A stretch of DNA of 64,000 bases from Strobilurus pachycystidiatus (Eukaryota; Basidiomycota; Agaricomycetes; Agaricales; Physalacriaceae). A model generated the notes under the pieces. The model made no database searches. It saw only the letters and a program-made list of their open reading frames with translations, and was not told the DNA's origin. Numbering within the stretch: the first letter of the stretch is position 1; each line of letters begins with the position of its first letter. Below are positions 33,662-45,320 of the stretch, piece by piece. The DNA lies in assembly GCA_019915135.1 (NCBI GenBank), contig JAHLMK010000004.1, positions 2,108,001 through 2,172,000 on the forward strand, written 5' to 3'. The translations under genes were made by a program, and so were the position numbers.

Positions 33662-34962
33662 ATGTCCCTTCCGCTGTCCCAACTCTACGCTCGCGTTCTC
33701 ACAGGCGCCTCTGACGCATATGACCTCCCCACAATTGAGGATGACACCCAGGTGAGTATATCAGCGCCTTCCGATGCCACTAAATAATGATCTCTAGGAA
33801 CTCATCCAAGCATGCATCGCAGACCTTGACAAAATACAGCAGCGCATCTCCGATTTTTCCCTCTTTAGTAGCAACGAGACACTGGAGGACATCTCAACAA
33901 ACGATCTCTTGTATCTGAGCGTGCCATACATCTACGCAGAGGTCCAAGGCCGTGTTCGCACAACGGAGAGAGAGGAACGATTGCCCTCTCTCGTCAAAGC
34001 CCAGGTCACCCATTTCCCCACCAATTACCCGTCACAAATCTCACAATCTGTAGGACCTATATAAAGCCTATGTGTCCTCCCTCGAAACCTATGGCATCGT
34101 CACAGAAGCTGACACCAAGCTCTTTGGCCAGCCCCCAATCAACCCAGCCAGCCGACGTGAACTTAAAATCAAACAATACCAACATGAGAAGGATCTCAGG
34201 ACGCGGATAGATGTCATCAGAAAGCGACGACACCAGCAGGTCGAGTCAGGGAAGACGAATGATTTCACGCTGGTTCGCTCGTTGCTTCCGTCGCCCAATA
34301 ATGAAGAGGATGAGGACGATGAAGTGATACGAGAGACTGTTCTTCTTCTGCTCCGGCTCTTCCATGCGCTGTCGATGACCCAGTTGAAGAATATTTCGGA
34401 TGAATTAGAGCTGTTGAGGACGGCACCCCCAGCCTTAACCTTTTCGCCTCGTCCGGACAACGAGGAGTGGAAACTGGATTCGCCTTCTAGTATGCCATCA
34501 GGACCGCTTATGAGTCCATCCGGCAAGGTAAGAGTAATTGACACCCATGTACGACCTTGAAGAATCTAATATTGTTAACAGCCTCTTCGCCCGTTCACCA
34601 TTCTTCCCTCGGGATCGTCGACGGACCGTGCCCGCTTGCAATCACAAGTGTTTGGACCAGGCCACGTCCTTCCTTCTATGTCTATAGACGAATATCTGGA
34701 GATCGAAAGACAGCGAGGGAATATCCTTACTGGAGGAGGGTTAGTGCTTTGCTATCTTCTCACAGCTTTCATCTCAATTTTCCCCAGACCTGCCTCAGAA
34801 GCTCTGCCCACATCTTCGGAGCAACTGGCACTTGATGCAGAATTTGACGGCACCGCTGAAGGTGAAGACAAGGCAGAACAGAAGCGGTTGAAAGACGAGA
34901 ACTGGGCAAGATACACAGATGCGAATCCCAAAGGCGCAGGGAATACAATGAACCGTGGATAG
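33662..34962 (+). CDS. TAP42: TAP42-like PP2A-associated protein
   Basis: Exons 33662-33751, 33798-34004, 34054-34527, 34582-34739 and 34788-34962. The protein starts MSLPLSQLYARVLTGASDAYDLPT. Characteristic TAP42/alpha4 features follow: NDLLYLSVPYIYAEVQGRV, SLETYGIVTEADTKLF, REIKxxxQ-like RRELKIKQYQHEKDL, EEVIRETVLLLLRLFHALSM, LRPFTILPS, VFGPGHVLPSMSIDEYLEIE and the C-terminal DENWARYTDANPKGAGNTMNRG. Family members bind PP2A-type catalytic subunits downstream of TORC1. The intron before the last exon has a GTTAGT donor. All motifs are in place, so the gene looks functional. Confidence 0.92.
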
Positions 34963-35121
34963 CGCACAATTGTAGGCATAGTGTAGACTACTGTATCAGA
35001 ACCATATCCTCGCGTATACGTTACTTACAAGTTGAAGCCATGGGGCACAACGAGATATGACACGTGATTGCGGGGTGTTCGAAGGGACGCGTCCAACCCC
35101 AACCTACTTTTAACGACCATC

Positions 35122-36575
35122 ATGGAGGCCATGTTCGCCAACCCCCTCTTCGAAAAGGCCCGCAAGGCCTTTGCCATAATTGGCGGTGTATATGCTATCA
35201 GCGTTGGGCTGCTGGCAGTGCCATACTTCCAAAGCCAGTACGAATTGCTGCAAATTTTCGTTTCCTGTATACCTGACACGGCCAACAGCGCGTTGTATCT
35301 GAACGCCATAAAGTACCCATTCGGCGCCAACTATGATGCACCAGAGAAGTACGGTCTTGCCCGTGCGTAGCCTCCCGAACCCCACAATTTTGACTTGACG
35401 TGCTGCATGGTGACAGCGAACAAGACGTACAATTTCAAGATTCAGACTGCAGACGGTGTTAGCCTCGGCGCGTGGTTCGTCCTATCGGACTCCATATATC
35501 AAACCATCCCCTTCCCGCCCACCTCGGCAGACCTGTACATCTCCGACGCCGTCAAACACTTCCCTACAATCCTGTTCCTCCACGGGAATGCAGCAACCCG
35601 GGCTTTCAGCGTGCGCGTCCAACACTACACCGCATTTTCATCACGACTCCACGCGAACGTCCTTGCTATTGACTACCGGGGCTTCGCTGAAAGCACTGGT
35701 AAACCCAGCGAGGAGGGCCTGGTGGTGGACGCGCGAGCGGCATGGGAGTGGCTTATCAGTCGTGGCGCTCGTGGAGAGGACATCCTTATCGTCGGCCACA
35801 GTCTTGGAACCGGTGTTGGCGCTCGCCTCGCGGCGGAGCTTTCGGACGAGAACGTGCCCTACCGCGGGGTTGTCCTGATGAGCCCTTTCTCGAGTATCGA
35901 GGAAGTCATCAAGACGTACAACTTCTTTGGCACGGTCCCTTTGATGAAGCCTCTTGCTATGATTCCTTACGCGACGAGTATGTCAACACATCGCTTCTTG
36001 TTCATATAATCTGATAAATCCCTCCAGATCTTGTCAATTTCGCGTTGGTACATAAATTTGATTCTCTGAGTGTTGTTCCTGTACGTTTATCATTCATCTC
36101 TGTCTGTTCTTATCTGAGACCTTCGATAGCGTATCAAGGGAGAGGTCGTCATCGCCCACGCTGGTGAGTGAATTCACTCAACTGTCGCTTTCATCTCAAT
36201 GATACCAATCAATAACTTCCAGAGAACGACTGGGACATCCCATATACCCATTCCGAAGTGCTCTTCAACGCCTTCCTCGAGCACCACCTCCCTCCCGTCA
36301 AACTCCCCCGTAACCCAGCTTCCCTGTCCAAAGACGAATGGTCAGATTTCACTTCCCAGCTCGCGCGCCGCAAAGAGAAGCGGGAAGAGCTCGTCACCGA
36401 AACCAAGCTGCAAAATTTCGGTAGCATAGCCGAGTTTAGAGACGGAAACCGAGATATCACTTTCATCAAGCTTTTGGAGGGCGGGCATGATCATATTGGT
36501 ACACAGGAAGGCTTCCAGGATATCATCGGGACCAAATATGGATTTATCAGAGGGCGAAGGTACATCGAGAACTGA
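35122..36575 (+). CDS. ABHD12/BEM46-like alpha/beta hydrolase
   Basis: Spliced plus-strand gene. The start is MEAMFANPLFEKARKAF at 35122 (an in-frame ATG at 35068 is possible). A membrane anchor AIIGGVYAISVGLLAVPYF follows. The core reads ILFLHGNAATRAFSVR, VLAIDYRGFAESTGKPSEEG, ILIVGHSLGTGVGARLAAEL, GVVLMSPFSSIEEVI, then VVIAHAENDWDIPYTHSE and ITFIKLLEGGHDHIGTQEGF. The catalytic triad is Ser in GHSLG, Asp in ENDWD and His in GGHDH. Short introns fall after FQS, after KYGLA, after PYAT, after SVVP and inside AHAEND. ABHD12-like enzymes are membrane-bound lysophospholipid or monoacylglycerol hydrolases; the exact substrate here is not known. Confidence 0.88.
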
Positions 36576-36916
36576 TGCACTGATGGTAGGCCGCTCCATA
36601 CTCCCTCAGATTTTCTTTCGATGCTCAACAAAGTTTGCAGAGCACTTTGCGGATGAATGCAAGATCTTAGGAGATATTTACCCACTTATTGATGCCCTTC
36701 ATGCACCGACGATTTACATGAGAGATTAGGACTGCATGTATTGTGCACCTTGTAATAATAGTCCACACTTCCGACGCTTCTATCGTAGAGCCCGTGTGAG
36801 GTGTCAAGCGACCGTCCATTGTAGGTTATGAAAAGTGTCTGGGTAAAGGTGGAAGACGTTGATGGTAAGGGAAATGGTTCCGTCTACGTAGATTCAAATT
36901 GAGCGTCATGGATACC

Positions 36917-37257
36917 TCAGATCTTGAACCCCAATCCCCGCATGCACGCCAAATGGCTAGCAACAACATCCTTGCACTTCTCGTCCGCCGCGTCCGGCCC
37001 AAACTTGAGGAAACAGTCATCCCGCACGGACTTGGTCTGCGGGCAGGCGCAGCACCTTCGCGTATGCCATCAGCGTCGTCCTTCACGGCCGAAGAAGAAC
37101 GCACGGTTTCAGACCCTCTGGGTTCAGCGGGTTCATTTTCGGGTCAGTGGGATCGAACTTTGGCGGTGGTGGGGAAGGCGACCACCAGGACGTGATCTAG
37201 GAATGGGTCAGCCTAGTTGTATAGGCAATCAGTACCGCGACGCACTCTCTCGAACAT
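36917..37257 (-). CDS. COX17: Cytochrome c oxidase copper chaperone Cox17
   Basis: Three exons: 37257-37246 (12 nt, MFER), 37196-37105 and 37055-36917. They total 243 nt, or 80 residues. The protein reads ...SPPPPKFDPTDPKMNPLNPE, then GLKPCCACPQTKSVRDDC, then FLKFGPDAADEKCKDVVASH and LACMRGLGFKI. The KPCCACP copper site and the paired CX9C motifs of Cox17 are complete. Cox17 carries copper in the mitochondrial intermembrane space to Sco1 and Cox11. The gene is easily missed because no exon exceeds 140 nt. It lies between the 3' ends of the ABHD12-like gene and the nucleotide-sugar transporter region. Confidence 0.92.
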
Positions 37258-37396
37258 CTCGCGTGAAGGAAGGTGGTGGTGGTGGTTGATGAGTAAGTTA
37301 CAGTTTACGCGATCATCCGGAGCTCGGGGTCGGGGTCGGGACCATTCGATCGTCCCCGTCATAATTCGGCAGGAAGACGAAACTGGAATGGATTAT

Positions 37397-38622
37397 TCAC
37401 TCCTTTTTCTGCTTCTTCTTTTCTACAAACATGTGCGCAGAGCTGTACAGTAAACTACCCAAAAAAACCATCGCGGCGCCCACGCCAAACTGGGCGTTCC
37501 AGCCATTGTCGAACCACCATACGCTGAAGCATAAACTGACGGCCTTTCGGGTTGTTAGCACGACATTTGTCGACACGGATGATACGGTCTGTGATGATGA
37601 GCATGAATATGGTGGATTGAAGGGAATGAGACTGACAGAGGTCAATCGATTCACGCCGGATACGCAAACTAGTTGGGTGACCAGGTTGCCGGCTAGGATG
37701 AGCCACGCTGTTGTCGGGGAGCTTGGGCTTTCTGACAAGCTGTTCAGGCCTTGTTTAACATCATGCGCCAGGAAGATAAAGATGGGTAGCGACAGGAAAT
37801 GCTGTAACGTCGCGTGAGTTCAAGAGTATCGACCTTAACTCTACTGACCGTGTAAAACACCCCTTCTTTCCAACAAGGTCCGTATTTTTGGTACGTCCGC
37901 TCTTGCAGCATACCAAGAAATCCTGTACAGAGCAGAGACACGACAAGCATAACAATTCCAAGCGCGTATTGGTGCACATCGGTGGTGGACTGGGTGGCTT
38001 TCTTGTTGGAACTAGTCGCGATTGTCACCCCAATAGAGACCAATACCACGGAGAACTGTCAACGCATCCATTAGAGATTCGCTATGCGGTTGAAGGGATA
38101 TTTCACCATCTGAATGAGCGTATAACGTCTACTCATGAAGAAATAACCAAACAGCATAGAGACAGGAAGGCCTTGGATGATTTAAGGTATCGATAGTGTC
38201 GCAGAGCTGAGGTGCTTACCCGCTGATCTAAAGACCATAAGAACGCCCAAGGGTACATTATAAGAATACGCCCAGTTGTTCAGGAGTGATCCGGAGGACA
38301 GCACCACTACCTGAGCCGCCCAGTTCAGCAAAGGAACCTGGCGGGGCTTCAGACGCGGAAGATAGCTGTCTTTCGGGCGGATCAAGAACGACGGGAGCGA
38401 TTGCAGAGTGATGAAAACCATTTGTGAAAAGGTGAGAGCGGACCCTGGGGAACAGGCTCACGTCGCGGAACGGGAGAGAGTGGCGAGGTTAATCACCAAT
38501 ACGCGGGTTGAGAATGAGAAGATTCTCGTATAACCAGACGTTTCTGGACGTGTGCGTTGAGCGAGCCGTGACATCATTGGGAAAAGTAGCAGGACGTACG
38601 AGCAACATCCTCCGAACACCAT
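37397..38622 (-). CDS. YEA4: UDP-GlcNAc/nucleotide-sugar transporter, YEA4/SLC35B4 type
   Basis: Minus-strand multi-exon gene. Exons read MVFGGCCS / NVWLYENLLILNPRIG / SALTFSQMVFITLQSLPSF and LLNNWAYSYNVPLGVLMVFRSAG / VVLVSIGVTIATSSNKKATQ and YALGIVMLVVSLLCTGFLGM plus LQERTYQKYGPCWKEGVFYT / HFLSLPIFIFLAHDVKQGL and TNVVLTTRKAVSLCFSVWWF, ending in a lysine-rich EKKKQKKE tail. GGCCSN, YALNxN-like NWAYSYNVP, VFRSAG and TxRKxxSL are signature motifs of the UAA transporter family. The KKxKKE end fits ER/Golgi retrieval. The start at 38622 is the first ATG before GGCCS; a short upstream exon could exist. It is divergent from RCF1. Confidence 0.85.
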
Positions 38623-39025
38623 GGTAAATATCTGGAGGGAATGAGCGCGACTCAAGGTAGAGTAGGGCGAACTGACAGATGAATAATCAAACAAGACCGA
38701 CAGCGTCTGGGCTGGGGTCAAATCAGGTATTCCATTCAGCGAGACATGTCTCAGCCCGTCCGTTTGATCCTTGGTCATGGAAAAGAAATCACGTCGTTCA
38801 CGTCGACGCGAACAGCGAACCGATCAAGAATAGCCCGCGGAAAAGAAGAAAGGAAATCCGATGGTCAAGCGGAACGGTGAAGGTGAGAGGGAAACAGACA
38901 TCAAACACGTCAGTCCTCCGGTGATCCAGCCGCGCAAGCCGAGAATTCCTCCCATCTGACCGTCACCGAGGTACGCCAATCCTTGGCCACATTGCACCAA
39001 TGGATAATAGCAGCAACAGTCAACG

Positions 39026-39632
39026 ATGCCGGTGGACGAAGCTGAGCTCAGGAGATATCTCGACCAACCCGACAACCCGCGCGCCTTCCGCCGAGTTCCT
39101 GGTCAAACTAATGGACAACTCTTCATGAGTCGCATGAAGCGGGAGCCGCTCATTCCCATAGGTAGATCACCTCTTCAGCATTTCGCCCATTATGAATGCA
39201 CATCTTCCAGGTATGGTGGGGACGGCGTTTGTGTTCTGCGGCATCGTATATCACTCCCGGCGCGGCGACTCGCGCAAAGTGCAATTGTGGATGCGCGCTC
39301 GCATCGTTGCCCAAGCTCTCACCGTCTGCGCGGTCGTTGTCGGGATGTACCGCCTACAGAAAGACACTGAGGATTACAATAAGAGAGCGGAATATGTACG
39401 GGGAGTGCTGGAGGAGGAAAAAGCGCGCGAACGAGCAGAATTCGAAGAGCGGCTGAGGCAGGCAGAGGAGGCACACGAGGCGGAGCAGTCCTTGTTGAAC
39501 AGATGGTGGAAGAAAAAGAAACCAGGTCCGGTGGAGCAGGAGGCAACCTCGTCGAAGCGGTGGTACCATTACCTTTGGTGGTCAAGGTCAACCCCAGAGG
39601 CGGAACAAAAAGACGACAAGCCCAATTCATAG
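39026..39632 (+). CDS. RCF1: Respiratory supercomplex factor 1 (HIG1-domain protein)
   Basis: Two exons with a small intron around 39162-39211. The N-terminus is MPVDEAELRRYLDQPDNPRA. The HIG1 domain reads MKREPLIPIGMVGTAFVFCG, then RKVQLWMRARIVAQALTVCAVVVGMY, with two membrane segments and the QxWMRxRxxxQ motif. A charged coiled-coil tail rich in E, R and K follows (VRGVLEEEKARERAEFEERLRQ...). Rcf1 acts in the inner mitochondrial membrane in cytochrome c oxidase and supercomplex assembly. Length and layout fit the fungal family. Confidence 0.85.
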
Positions 39633-39696
39633 TCATGTTCATCTCACAATTGCATATCGTACATCATAGCTCCCGCATCCCGTCCCTATCTCCCCT

Positions 39697-40052
39697 CTAG
39701 TTGTCGCCCCGCGTCAGCAGCTCTTCTGCGTTCTTTGGTGTCTCTTCGACCGCAAGCTTCCATCCTCCATACAGCTGGTTGACGATTGCGCTTCGTCGCA
39801 GTACGGCCAGATCCCTCACGGCCTCGGAGTACATGGATGTGACGCGTGCTGGATCAGTTTCGGTCTACATCGAAAGCCTTCAGCCAAGGCATGGATAGGG
39901 CCTAAAACAAACGCACCTGAATGCTTCGGAATGTATCCTGCGTTTTGGCAATAAAGTAATTGCGGAAGTTGTATGAGCTGAACGACCGCGACGTGCGTAG
40001 CATGGAGTGATATAGGCGCAAAATCGTCTGCTTGCTCGGTTGTGTGGCCATG
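39697..40052 (-). CDS. ISD11: Iron-sulfur cluster biogenesis LYR protein Isd11
   Basis: Exons 40052-39917 and 39864-39697 (101 residues). The protein starts MATQPSKQTILRLYHSMLRT with the LYR motif region, continues SFSSYNFRNYFIAKTQDTFR, and the second exon gives VTSMYSEAVRDLAVLRRSAI plus VNQLYGGWKLAVE. These are the Isd11/LYRM4 signatures (YNFR, K.RD...LxRxxxVxxLY). Isd11 stabilises the cysteine desulfurase Nfs1 in the mitochondrial matrix. It is tail-to-tail with RCF1, with 64 bp between the stop codons. Confidence 0.92.
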
Positions 40053-40389
40053 GTGGGTGGACGCAAAAGCTTTGACGAAGCAGTCTTTAGTAAGGCGACC
40101 ATGCAACGCCCATGCAACGTCATCGGCCCGATTGTCCGACCGCGCCAATGTAACGCCCCTGCTAACTTAGCTCATTTCCTGCTCAATTTGCTGGATACAT
40201 ACTGGGAAAGAATCGCAATGAACATCCCTCAATCACGTCCGACCTCTCTAACGTCGGGGACAAGGAATGGGCGAATGAGCATTGACGGATGCTCACTGAT
40301 CATTCATATCCGAGCGTGAACATCAGGATTCAGGACGACATGGGCACACACAAACTCACTTACTTTCCGCGAAGACGCTTGAATACGAG

Positions 40390-40565
40390 CGCAGAGACTA
40401 TCTGAGAGAACGAACAGGCGGACGCATAACCTCCAACCCTCCCTCCTACCTCGACGACTTCAATCAATTTGACCTCGCCTTCTCGTTTAGTGGCCTCTGA
40501 AGCGGGTCCAGATAACATTTAATGCTAATGGGCGCCCGGACTAGAACACAGAGGCGAGGGCCACA
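40390..40565 (+). pseudogene. Fragment of the hypothetical gene found at 50779-51582
   Basis: CCTCTGAAGnGnGTCCAGATAACATTT and AATGGGCGCCCGGACT are shared with the minus strand at 51250-51350. The similarity extends left to TACCTCGACGA...TTTGACC. Translated, the parent reads EYLDDCPFDRTFLVYRPLKS; here the frame is broken by a stop (TAATGCTAATGG region and CGGACTAG). It is a short relic without start or other exons. Confidence 0.7.
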
Positions 40566-40576
40566 GTGGAGCACTC

Positions 40577-42871
40577 TCAGCTAACAACCATATGTATCGT
40601 ATCATTATGTGAGTCCGAGCTGTCTGAGTACGTCGAAAGTGTATCATCTTCCCCAATGACTGGCCGTTCGTCAATGTACTCCCCAGCAGCGAAAGATTGG
40701 AATCTCTCCTTTTCGGCTTTGAGATCGTCGGCAGATTTTCGAAGAGTCGCTCGGTCGAAGTCCGTGATGAACACGTCTCCTCGACTATCCATCATCATGT
40801 TCCACGTTCGAATATCACGATGGATAATCCCAGCTGCGTGAATACCATCCAATATGATCCCAAGACTTTGACTGAGCAGATTATGAGGATAATCATGGAA
40901 GTGCAAGAAGATATTCACATACATCTTGTCGTTGCCGATGTCTAGCTTTCTAGATTCGTCGAGCAGTTCTCCAAGAGGACGGCCGACATGGGTGATCATG
41001 AGAGCCGCCATGCTGTTAGGATCTTCCGCCTCGTAATACCCCAACAAGCGCGGTACACCAGCCACTTGATTCCGTTCCAAACATCGATATATGGCATGTT
41101 CATGGCGTAGGCGTCGTACATCATCAATGTTCCACGCTAGCTTGGCAACAAACGGTGAACAGAAACGAGGTTTGGCAAGCGATGCGTCGGGCTCGATGAA
41201 TGCACGGCAGACAGTCCCTGTCGCCCCAGCGCCGATCTGCGAGTCAAGAACAACAACAAGATATTGATCCTCCTTGTAGACATCTTCCAGGTCCATCTTC
41301 GGTTGTCGGAGAAGAGCAGGTGCAGGAGAATCGAGGTTCTGCGTCTGGAAGTATATGGCGGTCACCGGCCGTGATGAGATGACGGCCTGTGTGTTCTGTA
41401 GGGCGGCGCCCGATTGTTAGATAAGTATGTATAACGTCGATGAAAGTCTGATACCTTCTCCGCCGTTTTACGCCTTTTCCTTTCGCCACGTTCACTCTGC
41501 ACACGGGGTGGGCTAATTTGATAGACAGATCTTTTGATCCCACGAGACTCGGTTCTGCCCCGTTCTTCCAGAAATGGCAGACGCTCCAATGCATCGAAAA
41601 CTATTGCTAGATGTAAGCCCACCCATAGCCGCCCATACGGCGGATTGCAGGTTCTAATATCAATCAGGTTTGAGAGAAATAGAGTCTGAGTTCGACGATG
41701 TCGAATGCCTATGAGAACAAAGTTGCCACAGTCCCATATGATAGTCGAAGAATCTATTTTCACAGCTTGTGCCCATCCCTGTAGCCCACCGGTGAGTGAC
41801 AAGTGTTATGCATGTTTGACTGGTTTTACGCACCCTTTGCACAAAATCTTTCGCGGTGGGAATGTAGTCACTGTTCTCGACGACAGTAGGGGTCTTCTTG
41901 ATTTGGCCAGGCTGGGGTCGTCTGTTGATGACTTTGCCTTTTCTATGAGTGCGGCGCAGAAAGGCCTCCTCCGTTGGGGAGAATGACGACCGGCTCTCTT
42001 CTGGGAGTTCCCATAGACTTTCAGGCGCATCAGCGGGCTGCATATCTGAGGGCGCAGGAATCTGCTTTCCCGAGCAATCAGATGCGAGCGTCCAAGGAAA
42101 CACTTCGTGATCCGCAAGATGAACCATGTCGTCCAGCAATGGGTGCGCGTCTGCCGTGAAGAGCATCGCAACTGCGAGGAAGCGTGAATGCTTCAGAAGG
42201 CTAGTGATTTTAGACTGAACTTCGTCTGAATAAGCAGACAGAACCCTTTTCCGGAGGGAGGTGCAATGAGGAATGTCAATGACGGAATCTGGAATATGGA
42301 GACCGTAGTTTTGGACAAGATATCTATCTCCAGGAATCTCTTTAACGAGCTGCGACTCTCCCCAGCCAAGAATGGCTGAGGCCAATTGGTCGGGTTTGTT
42401 TCGCGGAAAAAATATGTCGGAAGCTAAACGGCAACATGGATGGACAATACCCGCCTCACGGACAGTCTGCAGAGACAGGGCATCTGTTTCCTCGGCCAAT
42501 TCGTATTGAAATGCACTGAAAGAGTACCGGCCTTGGGGAATCTCATCCAGTTCTTCGCTGTATTCGTCGACGAGCGCTGCAAGATCAGTGGTGAGATTGG
42601 GGAGGCTGACGACGCGTTTCAATGTGAGATTGTTGGGAATATGGTAGTCGAAGAACTGCAGAGGGCAGGACGGGGTTGGCAACGGAGGCTCAACCGATTC
42701 GGATTGTCTAACAAAAGATGGCGGGTGAAAGTTGAAGAGATATTCTTGACGCTCTTGCAGCATGGGTATACAGCTATAATGTGGCGAGAAGACAAGTGAA
42801 CCGCGCACCTTCCCACGGACTGTACGGCATTCATATCGGCATTTCGGACCGTAAACTTCAGGACGACACAC
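40577..42871 (-). CDS. Kinase-like protein with long N-terminal extension
   Basis: Minus-strand gene of at least three parts. The 5' exon (42871-about 41830) reads MCRPEVYG... or starts at MLQERQEYLFNF; it has no recognised domain. A middle part reads GWAQAVKIDSSTIIWDCGNF and PPYGRLWVGLHLAIVF. The 3' exons form a kinase-like fold: IGAGATGTVCRAF (glycine loop), FVAKLAW (lysine), GVPRLLGYYE, GIIHRDIRTWNMMMDSRGDV and FITDFDRATLRKSAD, ending at 40577. HRD, the N of WNMMM and a DFD in place of DFG are visible. Similar DFD kinase-like proteins are abundant in basidiomycetes. Activity is plausible but untested. Confidence 0.7.
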
Positions 42872-43531
42872 TCTGATTCATTCCGCGGCGAAGCTTCAAG
42901 GATTCAGCGATTCAGTCTTGAAACTCCTTCAGGACCGTCGATAAGCGCTAAGCGTACAGTCTGAATCGAAAATGTTCTCTCCTCTACATGAGGTGGGTGC
43001 GCCAAGCCTAATAATTGGACTCGGATCTCCAATGCCAGCGTGACTATCTTATAATCTAACAAACGCTGCAACGGTTGACTCAGACTGCGATGAATACAAG
43101 TGCAGGGCTATCAGCGAATTATCTTGCCGTCGACGTCTTTGGTCCATCTTTCCGCAGTTCCATTTATCTGCACTTCAGTGACACCAGGCGTCGAAATGAA
43201 TACGAACCTTTTGTGGGACCTCTTGGCACTTGCCATCCGAGTTCCTTGCACAGGTATGTATGGGCCATCAAGATTTGAACACTGACTCTATTGACCACGC
43301 ATGGACAATCATAGGCTGCTTCCCCTCATCACTCAGTAAGTAGGCTCACAGGGTGTTGATCCTGATGTCTTCGATAAGTAACCTGAAAAGTATATGCTTT
43401 GACTCATGAGTCTACTCCGCAGTGTCGCACGGGCTTCACGGACTTCAACCAACAACAATGAGTATGGGCGGCATCACCGCGCCATAAATACCGAAGAATC
43501 AGCTCATCTCCTCTCCAGAAAGACACCATCC
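42872..43531. other. Intergenic between divergent genes
   Basis: No gene was recognised. It should contain promoters of the kinase-like gene (-) and the first GNAT gene (+). The GNAT frame is open back to an ATG at 43406, but the tandem paralog supports the start at 43532. Confidence 0.4.
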
Positions 43532-44184
43532 ATGTACACAACACAAAACCTCCTCCTCCGCGGTGTCCTTAACTCCGACTCCGACCCCCTACGCGCAATC
43601 TTCAACGACCCCCACGTCCAATCCAACGGCAACACATCATACCCCAGACCGTTCAGCGAAGCGCGCTTCGCTTCCGCCCTGGGAACAACAGGAGAGACCG
43701 ACACAACCTTGCTCATCAACGTGGTGATGGAGACACTGGACACGCACGAGGTCATCGGGAGTATGTCACTGAGGATGTCCAATGCCAAGAACCGAGACGC
43801 TGAGCTGGGGATGTTCATCGGGCGGAAGTGGTGGGGGAAGAAGTACGGGACGGAGGCCCTCACTTGGCTTGTCGGGCACGCTTTCTTGGAATTGGGGTTG
43901 CATCGCGTGAGTCTGGTGGTGTTTGGGGGAAACGAGCGAGCGAGGAGATTGTATAAGACGATGTGAGTGCGCATTTGCTGATGATGAGAAACACGGAACT
44001 GATAAGTATGGGTCTTAGTGGATTCCAGGTCGAGGGAGTCAAAAGGAAGGCAAATTGGATACATGGTCGATGGGAAGACCTGATAGACATGGCGATGTTG
44101 GAAGAAGATTATGAGGCTCTGCACGCTGGAGCAGAAGATGGGAACCTTTCGACAAGTCACAGTGCTGTAAATCAGACCCATTAA
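43532..44184 (+). CDS. GNAT-family N-acetyltransferase (RimJ/RimL type), tandem copy 1
   Basis: Exons 43532-43962 and 44019-44184 (198 residues). It starts MYTTQNLLLRGVLNSDSDPL. The central fold reads HEVIGSMSLRMSNAKNRDAE, then LGMFIGRKWWGKKYGTEAL (the acetyl-CoA-binding R/Q-x-x-G-x-G/A-like loop) and HRVSLVVFGGNERARRLYKT, then GFQVEGVKRKANW. The start was chosen by alignment with copy 2. The C-terminal tail is longer than in copy 2. The substrate is unknown; homologs often acetylate amino groups of proteins or small molecules. Confidence 0.85.
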
Positions 44185-44550
44185 ATGGTAGTTTATCACA
44201 AGTAATTGCGTACGCAGAAAAAACAATGAGATCTGGAAGCTGGAAGCTCAAGAGAGGATGGCATTGTGGTACTTACGGCTTATCGTCCATCCTCTTTGAA
44301 GAATTACCGGTTGCTTCGCACAATGAATAAGAAGCTGCTTCGTGTCAGTCGCGTCGAGCCAATATATGGCTTGATACAACTTTTGACAGGAATCTACCCC
44401 GCAGTTCACTCGGTAGTTCATGAACATTTGCATTCGTCAGCTGCGCTCGTCATTGAGAATTGAGATAGCTCAGCGCAGCAAGCTTAGAGTCACCGCGATA
44501 CGACATAAATACTGGAGGACCATCAGGCCATCTTCAGTAAGACGCCATCC

Positions 44551-45159
44551 ATGTACACAACACAGCACCTCCTCCTCCGCGGTATTCTTGCATCCGACTG
44601 TGAACCTCTACGCGCCGTGTGGAATGACCCCCACGTCCAATCCACTGCCAGCACCTCATACCCCGATCCCCTCAGCGAAGCGCGTTTCGCCGCACTATTC
44701 CGCTTGACAGCAGAAACCGACGCGACCGTGGTCGTCAAAGTGGTGCTGGAGACACTGGACACGCACGAGGTCATCGGGTGCATGGGGCTGAGGATGTCCA
44801 ACCCGAAGAACCGCGACGCGACGCTAGAGATGTTCATCGGGCGGAAGTGGTGGGGAAAGAAGTACGGGACGGAGGCCCTCACCTGGCTGGTTGAGCACGC
44901 TTTCTTGGAACTGGGGATGCATCGCGTGAGTCTGGTGGTTTTCGGAGAGAACGAGCGAGCGGTGGGATTGTACAAGACAGCGTGAGTGCGCACCGGCAAT
45001 GATGAGAGACGTGGAACTGACATGGGTTTCAGTGGATTCCAGGTCGAGGGTGTCAAGAGGAAGGCAAACTGGAGACAAGGTCGATGGGAAGATTTCATAG
45101 ACATGGCGATACTGGATGAAGATTTTGAAGCTCTGCACGCCGGAGCAGAAGATGCATGA
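44551..45159 (+). CDS. GNAT-family N-acetyltransferase (RimJ/RimL type), tandem copy 2
   Basis: Exons 44551-44981 and 45033-45159 (185 residues). Exon 1 is exactly 431 nt as in copy 1, and the intron phase is identical. It starts MYTTQHLLLRGILASDCEPL and shares GRKWWGKKYGTEALTWLV and HRVSLVVFGENERA. It ends shortly after DEDFEALHAGAEDA. The pair is a recent tandem duplication. Differences cluster in the first 60 residues (SARFA region), which could shift substrate choice. Confidence 0.85.
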
Positions 45160-45320
45160 CCATCGCTGTAGATAGAATCAGTAGACTTTTTTCCATCGAC
45201 CCTCGGGATGACTTGAGTTGACAGATTTGCGGTTCACACCGACGTGGTCCCGATCATAGGCGCATATATTGAACAAGACATGGAACATATGGGATGTGGT
45301 GGTCGTCGCCATGCTCGCGC

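Noticed and set aside
36899..37195. Plus-strand 98-residue frame
   Set aside because: Shadow of COX17, whose three minus-strand exons rebuild the full copper-chaperone sequence.
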